Assembly (NCBI RefSeq): GCF_021026375.1
Contig: NZ_JAJNDB010000003.1
Span: 535,824-599,823, forward strand
Direction of reading: 5' to 3'
DNA: 64,000 nt
Source: Actinomycetospora endophytica
Lineage (GTDB): Bacteria; Actinomycetota; Actinomycetes; Mycobacteriales; Pseudonocardiaceae
Below are positions 42,113 through 51,152 of the stretch, in pieces. How positions within the stretch are numbered: position 1 is the stretch's first letter; each line of letters starts with the position of its first letter. Both the position numbers and the translations under genes were made by a program. The notes under the pieces were generated by a model that worked only from the letters and a program-made list of their open reading frames with translations, searched no databases and was not told the DNA's origin.

Positions 42113-43309
42113 TCAGTCGGTATCCGGCGCGATCCGGAGAGCCTCGATCGCGAGGTGGAGCTCGGCCACGGCGTGCGGGTCGGTGGTGCTCCGGCCGGTG
42201 ATCTCCTCGATCCGCCGGATCCGGAGGTAGAGCGTGTTGCGGTGGATGTGCAGCGTCTGCGCGACGTCGGCCAGCGACCCCTGCCGCAGCGACCAGGCAC
42301 GAAGGGTCTCGAGGAGCGCGTCGCGGTCGGGTTCGGGGAGCGCGAGCAGCGGCCCGAGCACGTTCTGACGGATGCGGCGGCTCAGGTCGGGGGATCCGGC
42401 CAGGAGCACGGCGGTCGGGTCGTCGTCGTAGCGCAGCACGTGGGGCGGGTCGCGACGGGCCGCCTCCGCAGCGAGGCGCGCGTGCGCGGCGGCCCGGGGC
42501 GCGTCCGTGAGGGTGTCGACGACCTCGCTGACCCCGACCGGGCCGTGGGCGAGCCGATCGAGCTGCTCCACCAGGGCCTCGACGCCCCGACGGCGGGTGA
42601 GGGCGACGAGCCCGATCTGCTCGGAGACCGCGAGGTTCCAGGCCGAGGTGAGGTCGTGGGCCTGCAGCGAGGCTTCGACCCGGGGCAGGGGCTCCTCACC
42701 GATGGTGCGGGTCGGGGCCACCACGGCGACGAACGCGCCGGTCAGCGGGAGTCGCAGCAGTGAGGCGTTCTCCGACAGGCGCGGTTCGGCGCCGGTGCTG
42801 CCGTCGAGGATGTCGGCGAGGACGGCGCTGCGGATCTGCTGATTGTGCACCGCCTGTTCGAAGGTGTATTCGCGGTAGCCGTGGGTGATGGCGCTGCTGT
42901 ACTCGTCGATCACCGCCCAGACGTCGCTCGCGATGGTCAGCAACGAACGCTGCTGCGACGGTTCCGCGCGGTCGAGCATCAGCTGCCAGATGAATCGACC
43001 GCCGACCCGGAAGGCGTGGAGCACCGATTCCAGCGGCACCCCTTGTGAGGCGCGCCGGCGACCCGTCTCCCGGGGCGTGTCCAGTGGGCTCGCCGGACCG
43101 CCGGACAATTGCCGGAACACGTGGGTGAGGTGATCGCGGCACGACCCGAGCAGATCGTCCGACGGCACGGCGACGACGTGGCGATAGGCGGGCTCCAGCG
43201 CCTCGATCCGGACCGCGAGCTGGGCGGCCAGGGTGTCGACCTCGTCGAGCATCGTCCGGGCCAGCTCCCGCGACCCGTCCCCGTCGGCTCTGCCGGTGAG
43301 CGTCTCCAC
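42113..43309 (-). CDS. PucR/CdaR-type transcriptional regulator
   Basis: A 398-residue regulator. The N-terminal half is a sensory region of helices (RASQGVPLESVLHAFRVGGR, YREYTFEQAVHNQQIRSAVL), the middle a GGDEF-like remnant, and the C-terminus a PucR helix-turn-helix (SLADVAQTLHIHRNTLYLRI then RRIEEITGR). Such proteins control catabolic operons and bind an acyl or aromatic ligand. It is divergent from the acyl-CoA ligase operon with 161 bases between, so it very likely regulates it. Confidence 0.86.
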   Translation of the reverse strand: METLTGRADGDGSRELARTMLDEVDTLAAQLAVRIEALEPAYRHVVAVPSDDLLGSCRDHLTHVFRQLSGGPASPLDTPRETGRRRASQGVPLESVLHAFRVGGRFIWQLMLDRAEPSQQRSLLTIASDVWAVIDEYSSAITHGYREYTFEQAVHNQQIRSAVLADILDGSTGAEPRLSENASLLRLPLTGAFVAVVAPTRTIGEEPLPRVEASLQAHDLTSAWNLAVSEQIGLVALTRRRGVEALVEQLDRLAHGPVGVSEVVDTLTDAPRAAAHARLAAEAARRDPPHVLRYDDDPTAVLLAGSPDLSRRIRQNVLGPLLALPEPDRDALLETLRAWSLRQGSLADVAQTLHIHRNTLYLRIRRIEEITGRSTTDPHAVAELHLAIEALRIAPDTD

Positions 43310-43342
43310 CTGGTCAATCTAGGGCCGCGGGCCGTGATCGGG

Positions 43343-43360
43343 GCTGTGCGTGTGCACAGC
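43343..43360. promoter_or_regulatory. Palindrome in the PucR/ligase promoter region
   Basis: GCTGTGC-GTGT-GCACAGC is a perfect 7-bp inverted repeat midway between the divergent starts, a candidate operator for the PucR-type regulator. Confidence 0.45.
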
Positions 43361-43470
43361 GAACGGCCTCGATGCCGCTGCCGATGCCTCTGGCGATCTG
43401 TGCGCGGTCGGGGCCACCCTGCTTGCCGGACGGGACGCATCGGGAGCCCCGGGAGTTTCGAGGAACGACG

Positions 43471-44937
43471 ATGAATCTGGCGATGAATCTCGGCCGGACG
43501 GCGGCGGCACATCCGTTGCGGACGGCGTTGCGCTACCAGGGGAACGGGATCAGCTACGCCGAGATCGACGATCTCTCCGGTCGGGTCGCGGCGATCCTGC
43601 GGGCGGACGGTCTCTCGCCGGGCGACCGGGTCGCGATCATGGTGGGAAACGTGCCGCAGTTCGCCCTGGCCTATTACGGGGTGCTGCGGGCAGGCGGGGT
43701 CGTGGTCCCGATGAATCCGTTGCTCAAATCCCGGGAGGTCGCGTTCCAGCTCGCCGACTGCGGCGCCCGGCGGATCGTGTGCACCGGTCTGGGGCAGGCC
43801 GAGGCCGCCACCGGTGCGCAGGAAGCCGGGGCCCATCTCGTCGACATCGAGGCCGAGGGGCCGTCCGACCCGGAGATCGTGCCGCGGGCCGGGGACGACA
43901 CCGCCGTCGTGCTCTACACCTCGGGGACGACCGGCACCCCGAAGGGCGCCGAGCTCACCCACGCCAACCTGACCCGCAACGCGGAGATCACCGCCCGGAA
44001 CCTGCTCCACCTCACCACCGACGACGTGGTGTTCGGCGGGTTGCCGCTCTTCCACGCGTTCGGGCAGACGTGCGCCCTCAACGCGGCGATCGGTGCGGGC
44101 GCCACCCTGTGCCTGATGGCGCGCTTCGACGCCGACGCCGCCCTGGCGATGATGCGCGACGAGCGGGTCACCGTCTTCGCGGGCGTGCCCACGATGTACG
44201 GAGCGCTCTTCCACGCCGCGGCGGACGGCAGCCTGCCCGACCTGCGCACCTGCATCTCCGGGGGCGCAGCGCTGCCGGTCGAGGTCCTCAACGCGTTCGA
44301 GAAGACCTTCGACTGCCTCGTGCTGGAGGGCTACGGGCTCTCCGAGACCTCGCCGGTGGCGTCGTTCAACCACCCCGACCGGCCCCGCAAGCCGGGATCG
44401 ATCGGCACCCCCGTCGAAGGCGTCGAGATGCGCCTGGTCGACGCGCAGTGGAACACCGTGCCCGCCGGGCAGAGCGGCGAGATCGCCATCCGCGGCCACA
44501 ACGTCATGAAGGGCTACTGGGGTCGACCGGAGGCCACCGCGACCGTCATGTCCGACGGCTGGTTCCGGACCGGTGACATCGGCACCGTCGACGACGACGG
44601 CTACTTCACCATCGTCGACCGCGCCAAGGACCTGATCATCCGCGGCGGCTACAACGTCTACCCCCGCGAGATCGAGGAGGTGCTCTACGAGCACCCCGCG
44701 ATCGCCGAGGCCGCGGTGATCGGCATCAAGCATCCGGAGCTCGGCGAGGAGGTCGCCGCCGCCGTCGCGCTGCGCCCGGACGCCTCGGTGACCCCCGAGG
44801 AGCTGCGGGAGTTCGTCAAGGCCCGGGTCGCCGCCTACAAGTACCCGCGCCGGGTGTGGATCGAGGCCGCGCTCCCCAAGGGCGCCACCGGGAAGATCCT
44901 CAAGCGGGAGATCACCGTGCCCGCGGAGATGGTGTGA
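43471..44937 (+). CDS. Acyl-CoA ligase (AMP-forming)
   Basis: A 488-residue ANL-family enzyme: VVLYTSGTTGTPKGAELTHA (AMP-binding P-loop), YGLSETSP, GWFRTGDIGTVDDDGYFTIV, DRAKDLIIRGGYNVYPREIE and the C-terminal catalytic lysine in LPKGATGKILKRE. It activates a fatty or aromatic acid as its CoA ester. First gene of a four-gene operon with a PHA-synthase-like protein, an acyl-CoA dehydrogenase and an alpha/beta hydrolase; GAGGAA precedes the ATG. Chain length preference unknown. Confidence 0.92.
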   Translation: MNLAMNLGRTAAAHPLRTALRYQGNGISYAEIDDLSGRVAAILRADGLSPGDRVAIMVGNVPQFALAYYGVLRAGGVVVPMNPLLKSREVAFQLADCGARRIVCTGLGQAEAATGAQEAGAHLVDIEAEGPSDPEIVPRAGDDTAVVLYTSGTTGTPKGAELTHANLTRNAEITARNLLHLTTDDVVFGGLPLFHAFGQTCALNAAIGAGATLCLMARFDADAALAMMRDERVTVFAGVPTMYGALFHAAADGSLPDLRTCISGGAALPVEVLNAFEKTFDCLVLEGYGLSETSPVASFNHPDRPRKPGSIGTPVEGVEMRLVDAQWNTVPAGQSGEIAIRGHNVMKGYWGRPEATATVMSDGWFRTGDIGTVDDDGYFTIVDRAKDLIIRGGYNVYPREIEEVLYEHPAIAEAAVIGIKHPELGEEVAAAVALRPDASVTPEELREFVKARVAAYKYPRRVWIEAALPKGATGKILKREITVPAEMV

Positions 44938-46613
44938 GCACCGACGCGGCCGAGAACGCCGCGCCGTTGGACCTGCTGCTCACCGAGGCGGGCACCGGCA
45001 CCTGGCGACGGTTCCGGCCCGACGCGTCCACCGCCACCGCGCTGGTCTCCCTGGCTCGGCGCCCGCGCGCCACTGCCCGTCTCCTGGCCGGCCTCGGGTC
45101 GGAGCTGGCGCAGGTGGTGGCCGGGGTCTCGGCGCTCGCGCCCTCGACCCGCGACCGTCGGTTCAGCGACCCGGCCTGGTCGTCGAACCCGCTGCTCCGT
45201 CGGGTGGTGCAGGGCTACCTCGCGGCCGGGCGCACCGTCGACCAGCTCGTCGACGCCGCCGACCTGGACTGGCGCGACGACCACCGGGTGCGGTTCCTCG
45301 TCGACAACGTCCGCGAGGCCCTCGCCCCGAGCAACGTCCCGCTGCTCAACCCGGCCTCGGCGAAGGCCGTCGTCGACACCGCCGGCCTGAACTTCGCCCG
45401 GGGCGCCGGACACCTCGTCCGGGATCTCGCCGCCCCGCCGCGGGTGCCGCAGATGGTCGACCCCGCGCCGTTCGAGATCGGGAGCACCATCGCTGCCACC
45501 CCGGGCTCGGTCGTCCTGCGCACCGAGATGCTCGAGCTGATCCAGTACGCCCCGAGCACCGCGCGGGTCCGCGAGACGCCGGTGCTGATCGCGCCCCCGA
45601 CGATCAACAAGTACTACGCGCTCGACCTCGCACCCGGTCGCAGCGAGATCGAGTACCTGGTCGGCCGGGGCCAGCAGGTGTTCGTGATGTCCTGGCGCAA
45701 CCCCGAGGCCCGTCACTCCCACTGGGGCCTCGACGCCTACGTGGGCGCGATCCTGGACGCCCTCGGAGCGGTCGAGCGGATCACCGGCTCGTCGCGCACC
45801 GTGCTCGCGGGGGTCTGCTCGGGCGGCATCCTCGCGGCGCTGACGGCCTCCACCCTGGCGGCCACCGGCGCTCAGGCACGCCTCGCCGGGCTGGTGCTCG
45901 AGGTGACCGTCCTCGACAACGCCCGGGCCGGCACCGTCGGGGCGCTCACCGACCCGGCGCTGGCGGCGGCGGCCACCGCGCTCTCGCGCCGGCAGGGCTA
46001 CCTCGACGGCCGGTCCCTCGCGGAGGTCTTCGCCTGGCTGCGGCCCGGCGACCTGGTGTGGAACTACTGGGTCAACAACTACCTGCTCGGCCGCACCCCG
46101 CCCGCGTTCGACATCCTGTTCTGGAACGCCGACACGGTGCGCATGACGGCGGCGCTGCACGCCGACTTCGTCGACCTCGCGATGCGCAACGCGCTGGTCA
46201 CCCCGGGCGCGCTGACGGTGTGCGGGGAGCCCGTCGACCTCTCGGCGGTCACGGTCGACTCCTACGTCGTCGCGGGCATCAACGACCACATCACGCCGTG
46301 GGAGAACTGCTACCGCAGCACCGGTCTGCTCGGCGGGGAGACCCGGTTCGTGCTCTCCACGAGCGGCCACATCGCCGCGCTGGTCAACCCGCCCGGCAAC
46401 CCGAAGGCGAGCTACCAGGTCGCCAAGGACACCCCACCCGGTGCGCAGACCTGGCTCTCCGACGCCGAGACCGTCCGCGAGAGCTGGTGGCCCGACCTCG
46501 ACGACTGGCTCGCCGCCCACGGCGGGGCGGAGCGCCCCGCACCCGAACAGCCCGGTGGCGGCGGGCTCGAGGTCCTCGCCGCCGCTCCCGGCACCTACGT
46601 CCTCGATTCCTGA
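44934..46613 (+). CDS. phaC: PhaC-like poly(hydroxyalkanoate) synthase
   Basis: A 559-residue protein of the class I PhaC family. The modified lipase box AGVCSGG gives the nucleophile C295; VAGINDHITPWENCY carries the Asp and STSGHIAALVNPPGNPK the His of the triad. TPVLIAPPTINKYYALDL-like and GQQVFVMSWRNPEARHSHWG segments are characteristic. It may polymerise hydroxyacyl-CoA, or act as an acyltransferase, because no phaA/phaB or phasin gene is nearby. GTG overlaps the ligase stop (GTGA). The long operon suggests use of dehydrogenation products. Confidence 0.85.
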   Translation: MSTDAAENAAPLDLLLTEAGTGTWRRFRPDASTATALVSLARRPRATARLLAGLGSELAQVVAGVSALAPSTRDRRFSDPAWSSNPLLRRVVQGYLAAGRTVDQLVDAADLDWRDDHRVRFLVDNVREALAPSNVPLLNPASAKAVVDTAGLNFARGAGHLVRDLAAPPRVPQMVDPAPFEIGSTIAATPGSVVLRTEMLELIQYAPSTARVRETPVLIAPPTINKYYALDLAPGRSEIEYLVGRGQQVFVMSWRNPEARHSHWGLDAYVGAILDALGAVERITGSSRTVLAGVCSGGILAALTASTLAATGAQARLAGLVLEVTVLDNARAGTVGALTDPALAAAATALSRRQGYLDGRSLAEVFAWLRPGDLVWNYWVNNYLLGRTPPAFDILFWNADTVRMTAALHADFVDLAMRNALVTPGALTVCGEPVDLSAVTVDSYVVAGINDHITPWENCYRSTGLLGGETRFVLSTSGHIAALVNPPGNPKASYQVAKDTPPGAQTWLSDAETVRESWWPDLDDWLAAHGGAERPAPEQPGGGGLEVLAAAPGTYVLDS

Positions 46614-46624
46614 CGGAGACCCCC

Positions 46625-47857
46625 ATGACCGACACCGCCGACCCCCGAGAGATCCCCGACCTGACCGAGCCGCACTACGAGGCCATCGGCCGCTCGCGCG
46701 CCACCGACTACTTCCACATCGGCGACCAGCTCACCGACGACGAGCGGGACTACTGGCGCCGGGCCCGCGACTTCGTCGACGACGAGGTCCTCCCGGTCAT
46801 CAACTCCTACTGGGAGAACGCCGAGTTCCCCTGGCCGCTGATCGCCGCGCTCGGCCGGCGCGGCCTGGTCGGCGACGGCATCGAGGGCTACGGCTGCCCA
46901 CCCATGAGCCCGATGGCCTCCGGCCTGATCGCGATGGAGCTCAACCGCGGCGACGGCAGCGTCGGCACGTTCCTCGGCGTCCAGGCCGGCCTGGCGATGC
47001 AGTCGATCGCGATGCTCGGCTCGGAGGACCAGAAGCGGCACTACCTGCCCCGCATGGCCCGCCTGGAGACGATCGGCGCCTTCGCGCTGACCGAGCCGCG
47101 GCACGGCTCCGACTCCGTCGCGCTCGAGACCAGGGCCCGCCGCGACGGCGACACCTGGCTCCTCGACGGCGCCAAGAAGTGGATCGGCAACGGCACCATC
47201 GCCGACGTCCTCGTCGTCTGGGCCCGCGACGAGGACGACGGCCGGGTCAAGGGCTTCCTCGTCGAGAAGGACTCCCCCGGGCTGGAGACCCGGCGCATCG
47301 ACGGCAAGGGCTCGCTGCGCGCGGTCTGGCAGGCCCACATCACGCTGCGCGGGGTGCGCGTCCCCGACGACGCCCGACTCCCCGGTGCGCGGTCGTTCAA
47401 GGACACCGGTCGGGTGCTCGCCGGCACGCGCAACGAGGTCGCCTGGTCGGCACTGGGCCACGCCGTCGCGGCCTACGACATCGCTGCCACGTACTGCGCG
47501 CAGCGCGAGCAGTTCGGGAAGCCGCTGGTCAGCTTCCAGATCGTGCAGGAGAAGCTCGTCGAGATGCTCGCCGAGGTCTGCTCGATGCAGCTCTACTGCC
47601 TGCGGCTGGCGCGGCTCATGGAGGAGGGCAAGCTGACCGACACCATCGCCGCGCTGGCCAAGCGGAACAACACGGTCAAGGCCCGCGCGGTCATCGCCGA
47701 GGCCCGCGATCTGCTCGGGGGCAACGGCATCCTGCTCGACTTCCACGTCATGCGGCACATGGCCGACATCGAGGCCATCCACACCTACGAGGGCACCGCG
47801 ACCATCCAGACGCTGATCGTCGGCAGGGACATCACCGGTGTCACGGCCTTCACCTGA
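46625..47857 (+). CDS. Acyl-CoA dehydrogenase, glutaryl-CoA type
   Basis: A 410-residue flavoprotein: GDGSVGTFLGVQAGLAMQSI, FALTEPRHGSDSVALETRAR, LDGAKKWIGNGTIADVLVVW, FGKPLVSFQIVQEKL, DLLGGNGILLDF and IEAIHTYEGTATIQTLIVGR with the catalytic base E389. The TYEGT position is that of the glutaryl-CoA dehydrogenase group. It oxidises an acyl-CoA to its enoyl form using FAD. Eleven bases behind the PhaC-like gene. Substrate unknown. Confidence 0.9.
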   Translation: MTDTADPREIPDLTEPHYEAIGRSRATDYFHIGDQLTDDERDYWRRARDFVDDEVLPVINSYWENAEFPWPLIAALGRRGLVGDGIEGYGCPPMSPMASGLIAMELNRGDGSVGTFLGVQAGLAMQSIAMLGSEDQKRHYLPRMARLETIGAFALTEPRHGSDSVALETRARRDGDTWLLDGAKKWIGNGTIADVLVVWARDEDDGRVKGFLVEKDSPGLETRRIDGKGSLRAVWQAHITLRGVRVPDDARLPGARSFKDTGRVLAGTRNEVAWSALGHAVAAYDIAATYCAQREQFGKPLVSFQIVQEKLVEMLAEVCSMQLYCLRLARLMEEGKLTDTIAALAKRNNTVKARAVIAEARDLLGGNGILLDFHVMRHMADIEAIHTYEGTATIQTLIVGRDITGVTAFT

Positions 47858-48698
47858 GGAGCCGACGGACGACCGGCCGGGGGTGCGCACGGTCGTGGTC
47901 GAGGGGCGTCGGCTGCGGATCAGGACCCGCGGGGAGGGCCGACCGCTCCTGATCATCACCGGGATCGGGGCCGGTCTCGAGCTCGCCGAGCCGTTCGAGG
48001 ACGAGCTGCTCCGTCGCGGCACCGCCACGATCTCCTTCGACGCGCCCGGCGTCGGCGGCTCGGACCCCTACCCCCGGCCCCGACGCATGAGCGGCATCGC
48101 CCGGACGGTCCAGCAACTGGTGGCGCGGCTGGGTCACGACGACGTCGACGTCCTCGGCGTCTCGATGGGCGGGCTGGTCGCGCAGCAGCTCGCCCACCAG
48201 GCCCCGCACCTGGTGCGCCGGCTGGTCCTCGCCGCCACCGCGCCGGGCGTCGGCGGCATCCCCGGGTCACCGTGGGTGCTGGCCCGGCTCGCCACGCCCC
48301 GCCGCTATCAGGATCCCGACCACCTCGCCCGGATCGCGGGGCAGATCTACGGCGGCCGATTCCGCGGTGACCCGGGCGCCGCGGCCCGCCACACGGAGGC
48401 CCACCTGGGGAGCACCAGCTGGCAGGGGTATCTCGGACAGCTCTACGCGGTCAGCGGGTGGACGAGCCTGCCCTGGATCTGGCGGCTCTCCCAGCCGACG
48501 CTCGTCCTGGCCGGCAGCGACGACCCGATCGTCCCCGTCGTCAACGCCCGCATCCTGGGGACGCTCCTGCCCCGGTCCCGGGTCCACGTCGCCGACGGGC
48601 TCGGGCACCTCTTCCTGCTGGAGGAGCCGGCCGCGATGGCAGAGCTCGTCCGCGGCTTCCTCGACACTGCTGATCAGCCCCGGACGGGGGGCCGGTGA
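47838..48698 (+). CDS. Alpha/beta hydrolase, PHA-depolymerase-like
   Basis: A 286-residue hydrolase: nucleophile elbow LGVSMGGLVAQQLA, oxyanion region ITGIGAGLELAEPF, acid in LAGSDDPIVPV and the histidine in DGLGHLFLLEEP. It resembles intracellular medium-chain PHA depolymerases and other C-C/ester hydrolases. The GTG at 47838 overlaps the previous gene by 20 bases; GAGGAG at its 3' side could also serve a later GTG at 47883. With PhaC this could be a storage polymer cycle. Confidence 0.8.
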   Translation: MSRPSPEEPTDDRPGVRTVVVEGRRLRIRTRGEGRPLLIITGIGAGLELAEPFEDELLRRGTATISFDAPGVGGSDPYPRPRRMSGIARTVQQLVARLGHDDVDVLGVSMGGLVAQQLAHQAPHLVRRLVLAATAPGVGGIPGSPWVLARLATPRRYQDPDHLARIAGQIYGGRFRGDPGAAARHTEAHLGSTSWQGYLGQLYAVSGWTSLPWIWRLSQPTLVLAGSDDPIVPVVNARILGTLLPRSRVHVADGLGHLFLLEEPAAMAELVRGFLDTADQPRTGGR

Positions 48699-48725
48699 GC
48701 CCAGCAGGCTCTGGTCGACTCCTGG

Positions 48726-49310
48726 TCACCGGTCGAGGATCGCCTGGACGACCGGCCCCATCGTCGCGATGACCTCGTCCGGTCGGGCGTCGCCGAGCGG
48801 AGGGAGCCGGAGGACATAGCGGGCGAGCGCCGTCCCGAGAATGTAGGAGCTCAGCGCCGCGGAGCGCCGGTCGGTGATCACCTGCAGCCCCGGGTCGCCG
48901 GTGCGCCGCGGGTCCACCAGCCGCTCGACCATCACGCGGACCTGGGTCGAGAACACGTCACGGATCCGGTCGGCAGCCCGTTCGCTGGTGGGCGCCGATC
49001 GCAGTAGCAACGTGAGCACCTCGCCGGTGTCCGGGCCGTCCCAGAGCTCGACGAACCGCTCCGCGAGCGCGGCGCCGCGCTCCGACGCCACCACCGGACC
49101 CAGCTCGGGGAGGGCGAGGTCGATCGCGGTGGCCGCCTCGAACAGGCCGTCCTTGCTGGTGTAGTAGCGGATCACCATCGAGGCGTCCACACCGGCGTCC
49201 GCAGCCACACCCCGCACCGTCGCGCGCTCGAAGCCGTGAGTGGCGAACGCCCGCCGGGCTGCCGCGAGCACGGCGTCGCGGGCCGCCTGCGATCTTGCCG
49301 TGAACGCCAC
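48726..49310 (-). CDS. TetR-family repressor
   Basis: A 194-residue TetR protein: helix-turn-helix ATVRGVAADAGVDASMVIRYYTSKDGLFEAA near residues 35-60 (parts quoted), then a ligand domain. The start is set at GTG 49310 because the longer open frame runs back through the first operator (49323-49338). It is divergent from the methyltransferase gene and very probably represses both itself and that gene through the two operators between them. Confidence 0.87.
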   Translation of the reverse strand: MAFTARSQAARDAVLAAARRAFATHGFERATVRGVAADAGVDASMVIRYYTSKDGLFEAATAIDLALPELGPVVASERGAALAERFVELWDGPDTGEVLTLLLRSAPTSERAADRIRDVFSTQVRVMVERLVDPRRTGDPGLQVITDRRSAALSSYILGTALARYVLRLPPLGDARPDEVIATMGPVVQAILDR

Positions 49311-49322
49311 CGCCCCACGATA

Positions 49323-49338
49323 GCCAACACGCGTTGGC
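49323..49338. promoter_or_regulatory. TetR operator 1
   Basis: GCCAAC-ACGC-GTTGGC, a perfect 6-bp inverted repeat, starts 13 bases upstream of the tetR start codon. The same half-site appears in operator 2. Confidence 0.8.
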
Positions 49339-49362
49339 AAACCGAGCCGAGCGCGCTAGGTT

Positions 49363-49380
49363 TGCCAACGCACGTTGGCA
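49363..49380. promoter_or_regulatory. TetR operator 2
   Basis: TGCCAACGCACGTTGGCA, a 7-bp inverted repeat with a 4-base centre. Centres of the two operators are 41 bases apart (about four helical turns), so two dimers would sit on the same face. The divergent methyltransferase starts 35 bases downstream. Confidence 0.8.
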
Positions 49381-49414
49381 CTATGAACCCGGGAACCGAG
49401 AGCAGGAACCCCTC

Positions 49415-49927
49415 ATGCGCAGACCTTCGGCGGCGGCGCTCAGCGCCGGGTTCTTCCTGGTGGCCCCCGGCACGGTCGTCGGGCTGATCCCGTGGCTGAT
49501 CACCCGGTGGCGGTGGCGCCCCGAGCTACCGGGCGGCGTCGCGATTCGGGTGGTCGGTGCGGTGCTGGTCGCCGCGGGACTGCTTCCTGCCGGCTCGGCG
49601 TTCGTGGAGTTCGTCAAGGCCGGCGGCACTCCGATCCCCCTGGCCCCGACCGACCGGCTCGTGGTCTCCGGGTTCAACCGCTACGTGCGCAACCCGATGT
49701 ACGTCGGTCTGCTGCTGGCCGTCGTCGGTCAGGCGTTGATCTTCGGTCAGGCGCGGCTGCTGGTCTACGCCGCGGCGGTGTGGATCGCACCCGCGGCATT
49801 CGTGCACTGGTACGAGGAACCCACCCTCACCCGTCGGTTCGGCACCGAGTACGAGGCCTACCGGGCGGCCGTCCCCGCCTGGTGGCCACGTATCCACCCC
49901 TGGACCCCGCAGCCGGAACGGAACTGA
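49415..49927 (+). CDS. Isoprenylcysteine carboxyl methyltransferase-like protein
   Basis: A 170-residue membrane protein with four to five helices and the ICMT/phospholipid methyltransferase signature GFNRYVRNPMYVGLLLAVVG followed by EEPTLTRRFGTEYEAYRAAV. It methylates a lipid or small molecule with SAM; the true bacterial substrates are mostly unknown. AGGAA is upstream of the ATG. Controlled by the TetR pair of operators. Confidence 0.85.
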   Translation: MRRPSAAALSAGFFLVAPGTVVGLIPWLITRWRWRPELPGGVAIRVVGAVLVAAGLLPAGSAFVEFVKAGGTPIPLAPTDRLVVSGFNRYVRNPMYVGLLLAVVGQALIFGQARLLVYAAAVWIAPAAFVHWYEEPTLTRRFGTEYEAYRAAVPAWWPRIHPWTPQPERN

Positions 49928-49934
49928 TCTCGCG

Positions 49935-50339
49935 ATGACCACCAGCCCCCTGGCGCGCCGCTACCTGTGGCTGCTCGAGCACACCCTCAACCAGGCGACA
50001 CGACGGCTGGCCCGCACCGGGTACGGGCCGTTCTCGCTGGTCCGGCACACCGGGCGCCGGAGTGGTCGCGTCTACGAGACCCCGGTGATGCTGGCGACGG
50101 TCCCCGACGGATTCGTCGCCGAGCTCACCTACGGACCCACCGTCGACTGGTACCGCAACATCGTCGCGGCCGGGGGATGCGAGGTCGTCCACCAGGGCCG
50201 GGAACACACGATCGACCGGATCGAGGACTGCGATACCGCTCGCGGCCTGCGCGCCTACGGCTGTCCGCGGGCGCTCGTCCTACGCCTGCTGGGCCGGCGC
50301 GAGTTCCGCGTTCTCCATGCGGCCCGGCCAGTGCCGTAG
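49935..50339 (+). CDS. Ddn-like F420-dependent nitroreductase-family protein
   Basis: A 134-residue split-barrel protein: LVRHTGRRSGRVYETPVMLA, TYGPTVDWYRNIVAAGGCEV and a basic C-terminus. This is the deazaflavin (F420)-dependent reductase family. Probably reduces quinones, enones or similar with F420H2. Seven bases behind the methyltransferase gene, so in the same TetR-controlled unit. Confidence 0.85.
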   Translation: MTTSPLARRYLWLLEHTLNQATRRLARTGYGPFSLVRHTGRRSGRVYETPVMLATVPDGFVAELTYGPTVDWYRNIVAAGGCEVVHQGREHTIDRIEDCDTARGLRAYGCPRALVLRLLGRREFRVLHAARPVP

Positions 50340-50356
50340 CGGGTCGGAGACAGGCG

Positions 50357-50815
50357 TCAGGCAGTGATCAGCCCCGCCAGCTTGGTGAAGGCGGCGGTCC
50401 AGCCTGCCTCGGCCCCGGCCCGGCCGTCGGCGGGGTACGGGCCGTCGCTGAGCGTCATGCGCGTCCTGGGCCCGTGGTCATGGAACTCGACCCGCAACAC
50501 GCTGGAGTCGGGCATGCCCACCTGCGGCATCGGGTCCGACCGGAGCACCAGGAGCTCGGGCGGGACCAGTTCGATGATCTCGTAGCCGACGGTGAACTCG
50601 CCGCCCCCGGGGGCCAGCATCGTGAGCTCGTAGCGCCCGCCGAGCCGGAGGTCGACGAGGATGCGCTCGGCCGGCACCTCGACGCGCTCGGGGCCGTACC
50701 AGGCGGCCAGCGCCGCCGGGTCGGTCCAGGCGCGGAACACCCGCTCGCGCGGGGCGTCGAAGACCCGGGTGATCAGGACGCATCCGTCGGTCGAGGTGGG
50801 GGTCTGCTCACTCAT
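50357..50815 (-). CDS. SRPBCC / AHSA1-type protein
   Basis: A 152-residue START-like protein: ITRVFDAPRERVFRAWTDPA, LAAWYGPERVEV, LRLGGRYELTML, YEIIELVPPELLVL, RMTLSDGPYPADGRAGAEAG and AAFTKLAGLI. AHSA1-like domains bind small hydrophobic molecules. Such genes are very often paired with an ArsR repressor, as here: its ATG overlaps the arsR end by eight bases. Confidence 0.88.
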   Translation of the reverse strand: MSEQTPTSTDGCVLITRVFDAPRERVFRAWTDPAALAAWYGPERVEVPAERILVDLRLGGRYELTMLAPGGGEFTVGYEIIELVPPELLVLRSDPMPQVGMPDSSVLRVEFHDHGPRTRMTLSDGPYPADGRAGAEAGWTAAFTKLAGLITA

Positions 50816-51152
50816 CGTCGGCTCCTTGCTGTTCGGGTTCCGCAGGCAGGCGCAGGTACGCCTCGAGGCGGTCCATGCGGGCCTGCCAGGTCCGGGTCCG
50901 GGACTGCATCCACGCGACGGCGTCGTCGAACGGTTCGGGATTGCGTCGCCACTGGGCCTCACGGCTCCGGGTGATCAGCCCGGCCCGTTCGAGAACCTTG
51001 AGATGGCGCGAGACCGCCGGGACGCTGACCGGGAACCGAGCGGCGACCTCGTTGACGGTCGCCCCGCCCTCGGCGAGCAGGACCAGGATCGAGCGCCGGG
51101 TCGGGTCGGCGAGCGCGGCGAAGGTCAGGCTGAGCTGGTCGTCCGTGGTCAT
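50808..51152 (-). CDS. ArsR-family repressor
   Basis: A 114-residue winged-helix protein: LTFAALADPTRRSILVLLAE, ATVNEVAARFPVSVPAVSRH then LKVLERAGLI and TRSREAQWRRNPEPFDDAV. No metal-binding cysteines, so it is of the ArsR subgroup paired with SRPBCC proteins. ATG 51152 is chosen because the family starts there; the frame is open to 51209. It probably represses its own operon. Confidence 0.88.
   Translation of the reverse strand: MTTDDQLSLTFAALADPTRRSILVLLAEGGATVNEVAARFPVSVPAVSRHLKVLERAGLITRSREAQWRRNPEPFDDAVAWMQSRTRTWQARMDRLEAYLRLPAEPEQQGADDE

Noticed and set aside
44835..46520. A 561-codon minus-strand frame opposite the PHA-synthase-like gene
   Set aside because: Antisense shadow with biased composition and no ribosome site or motif.
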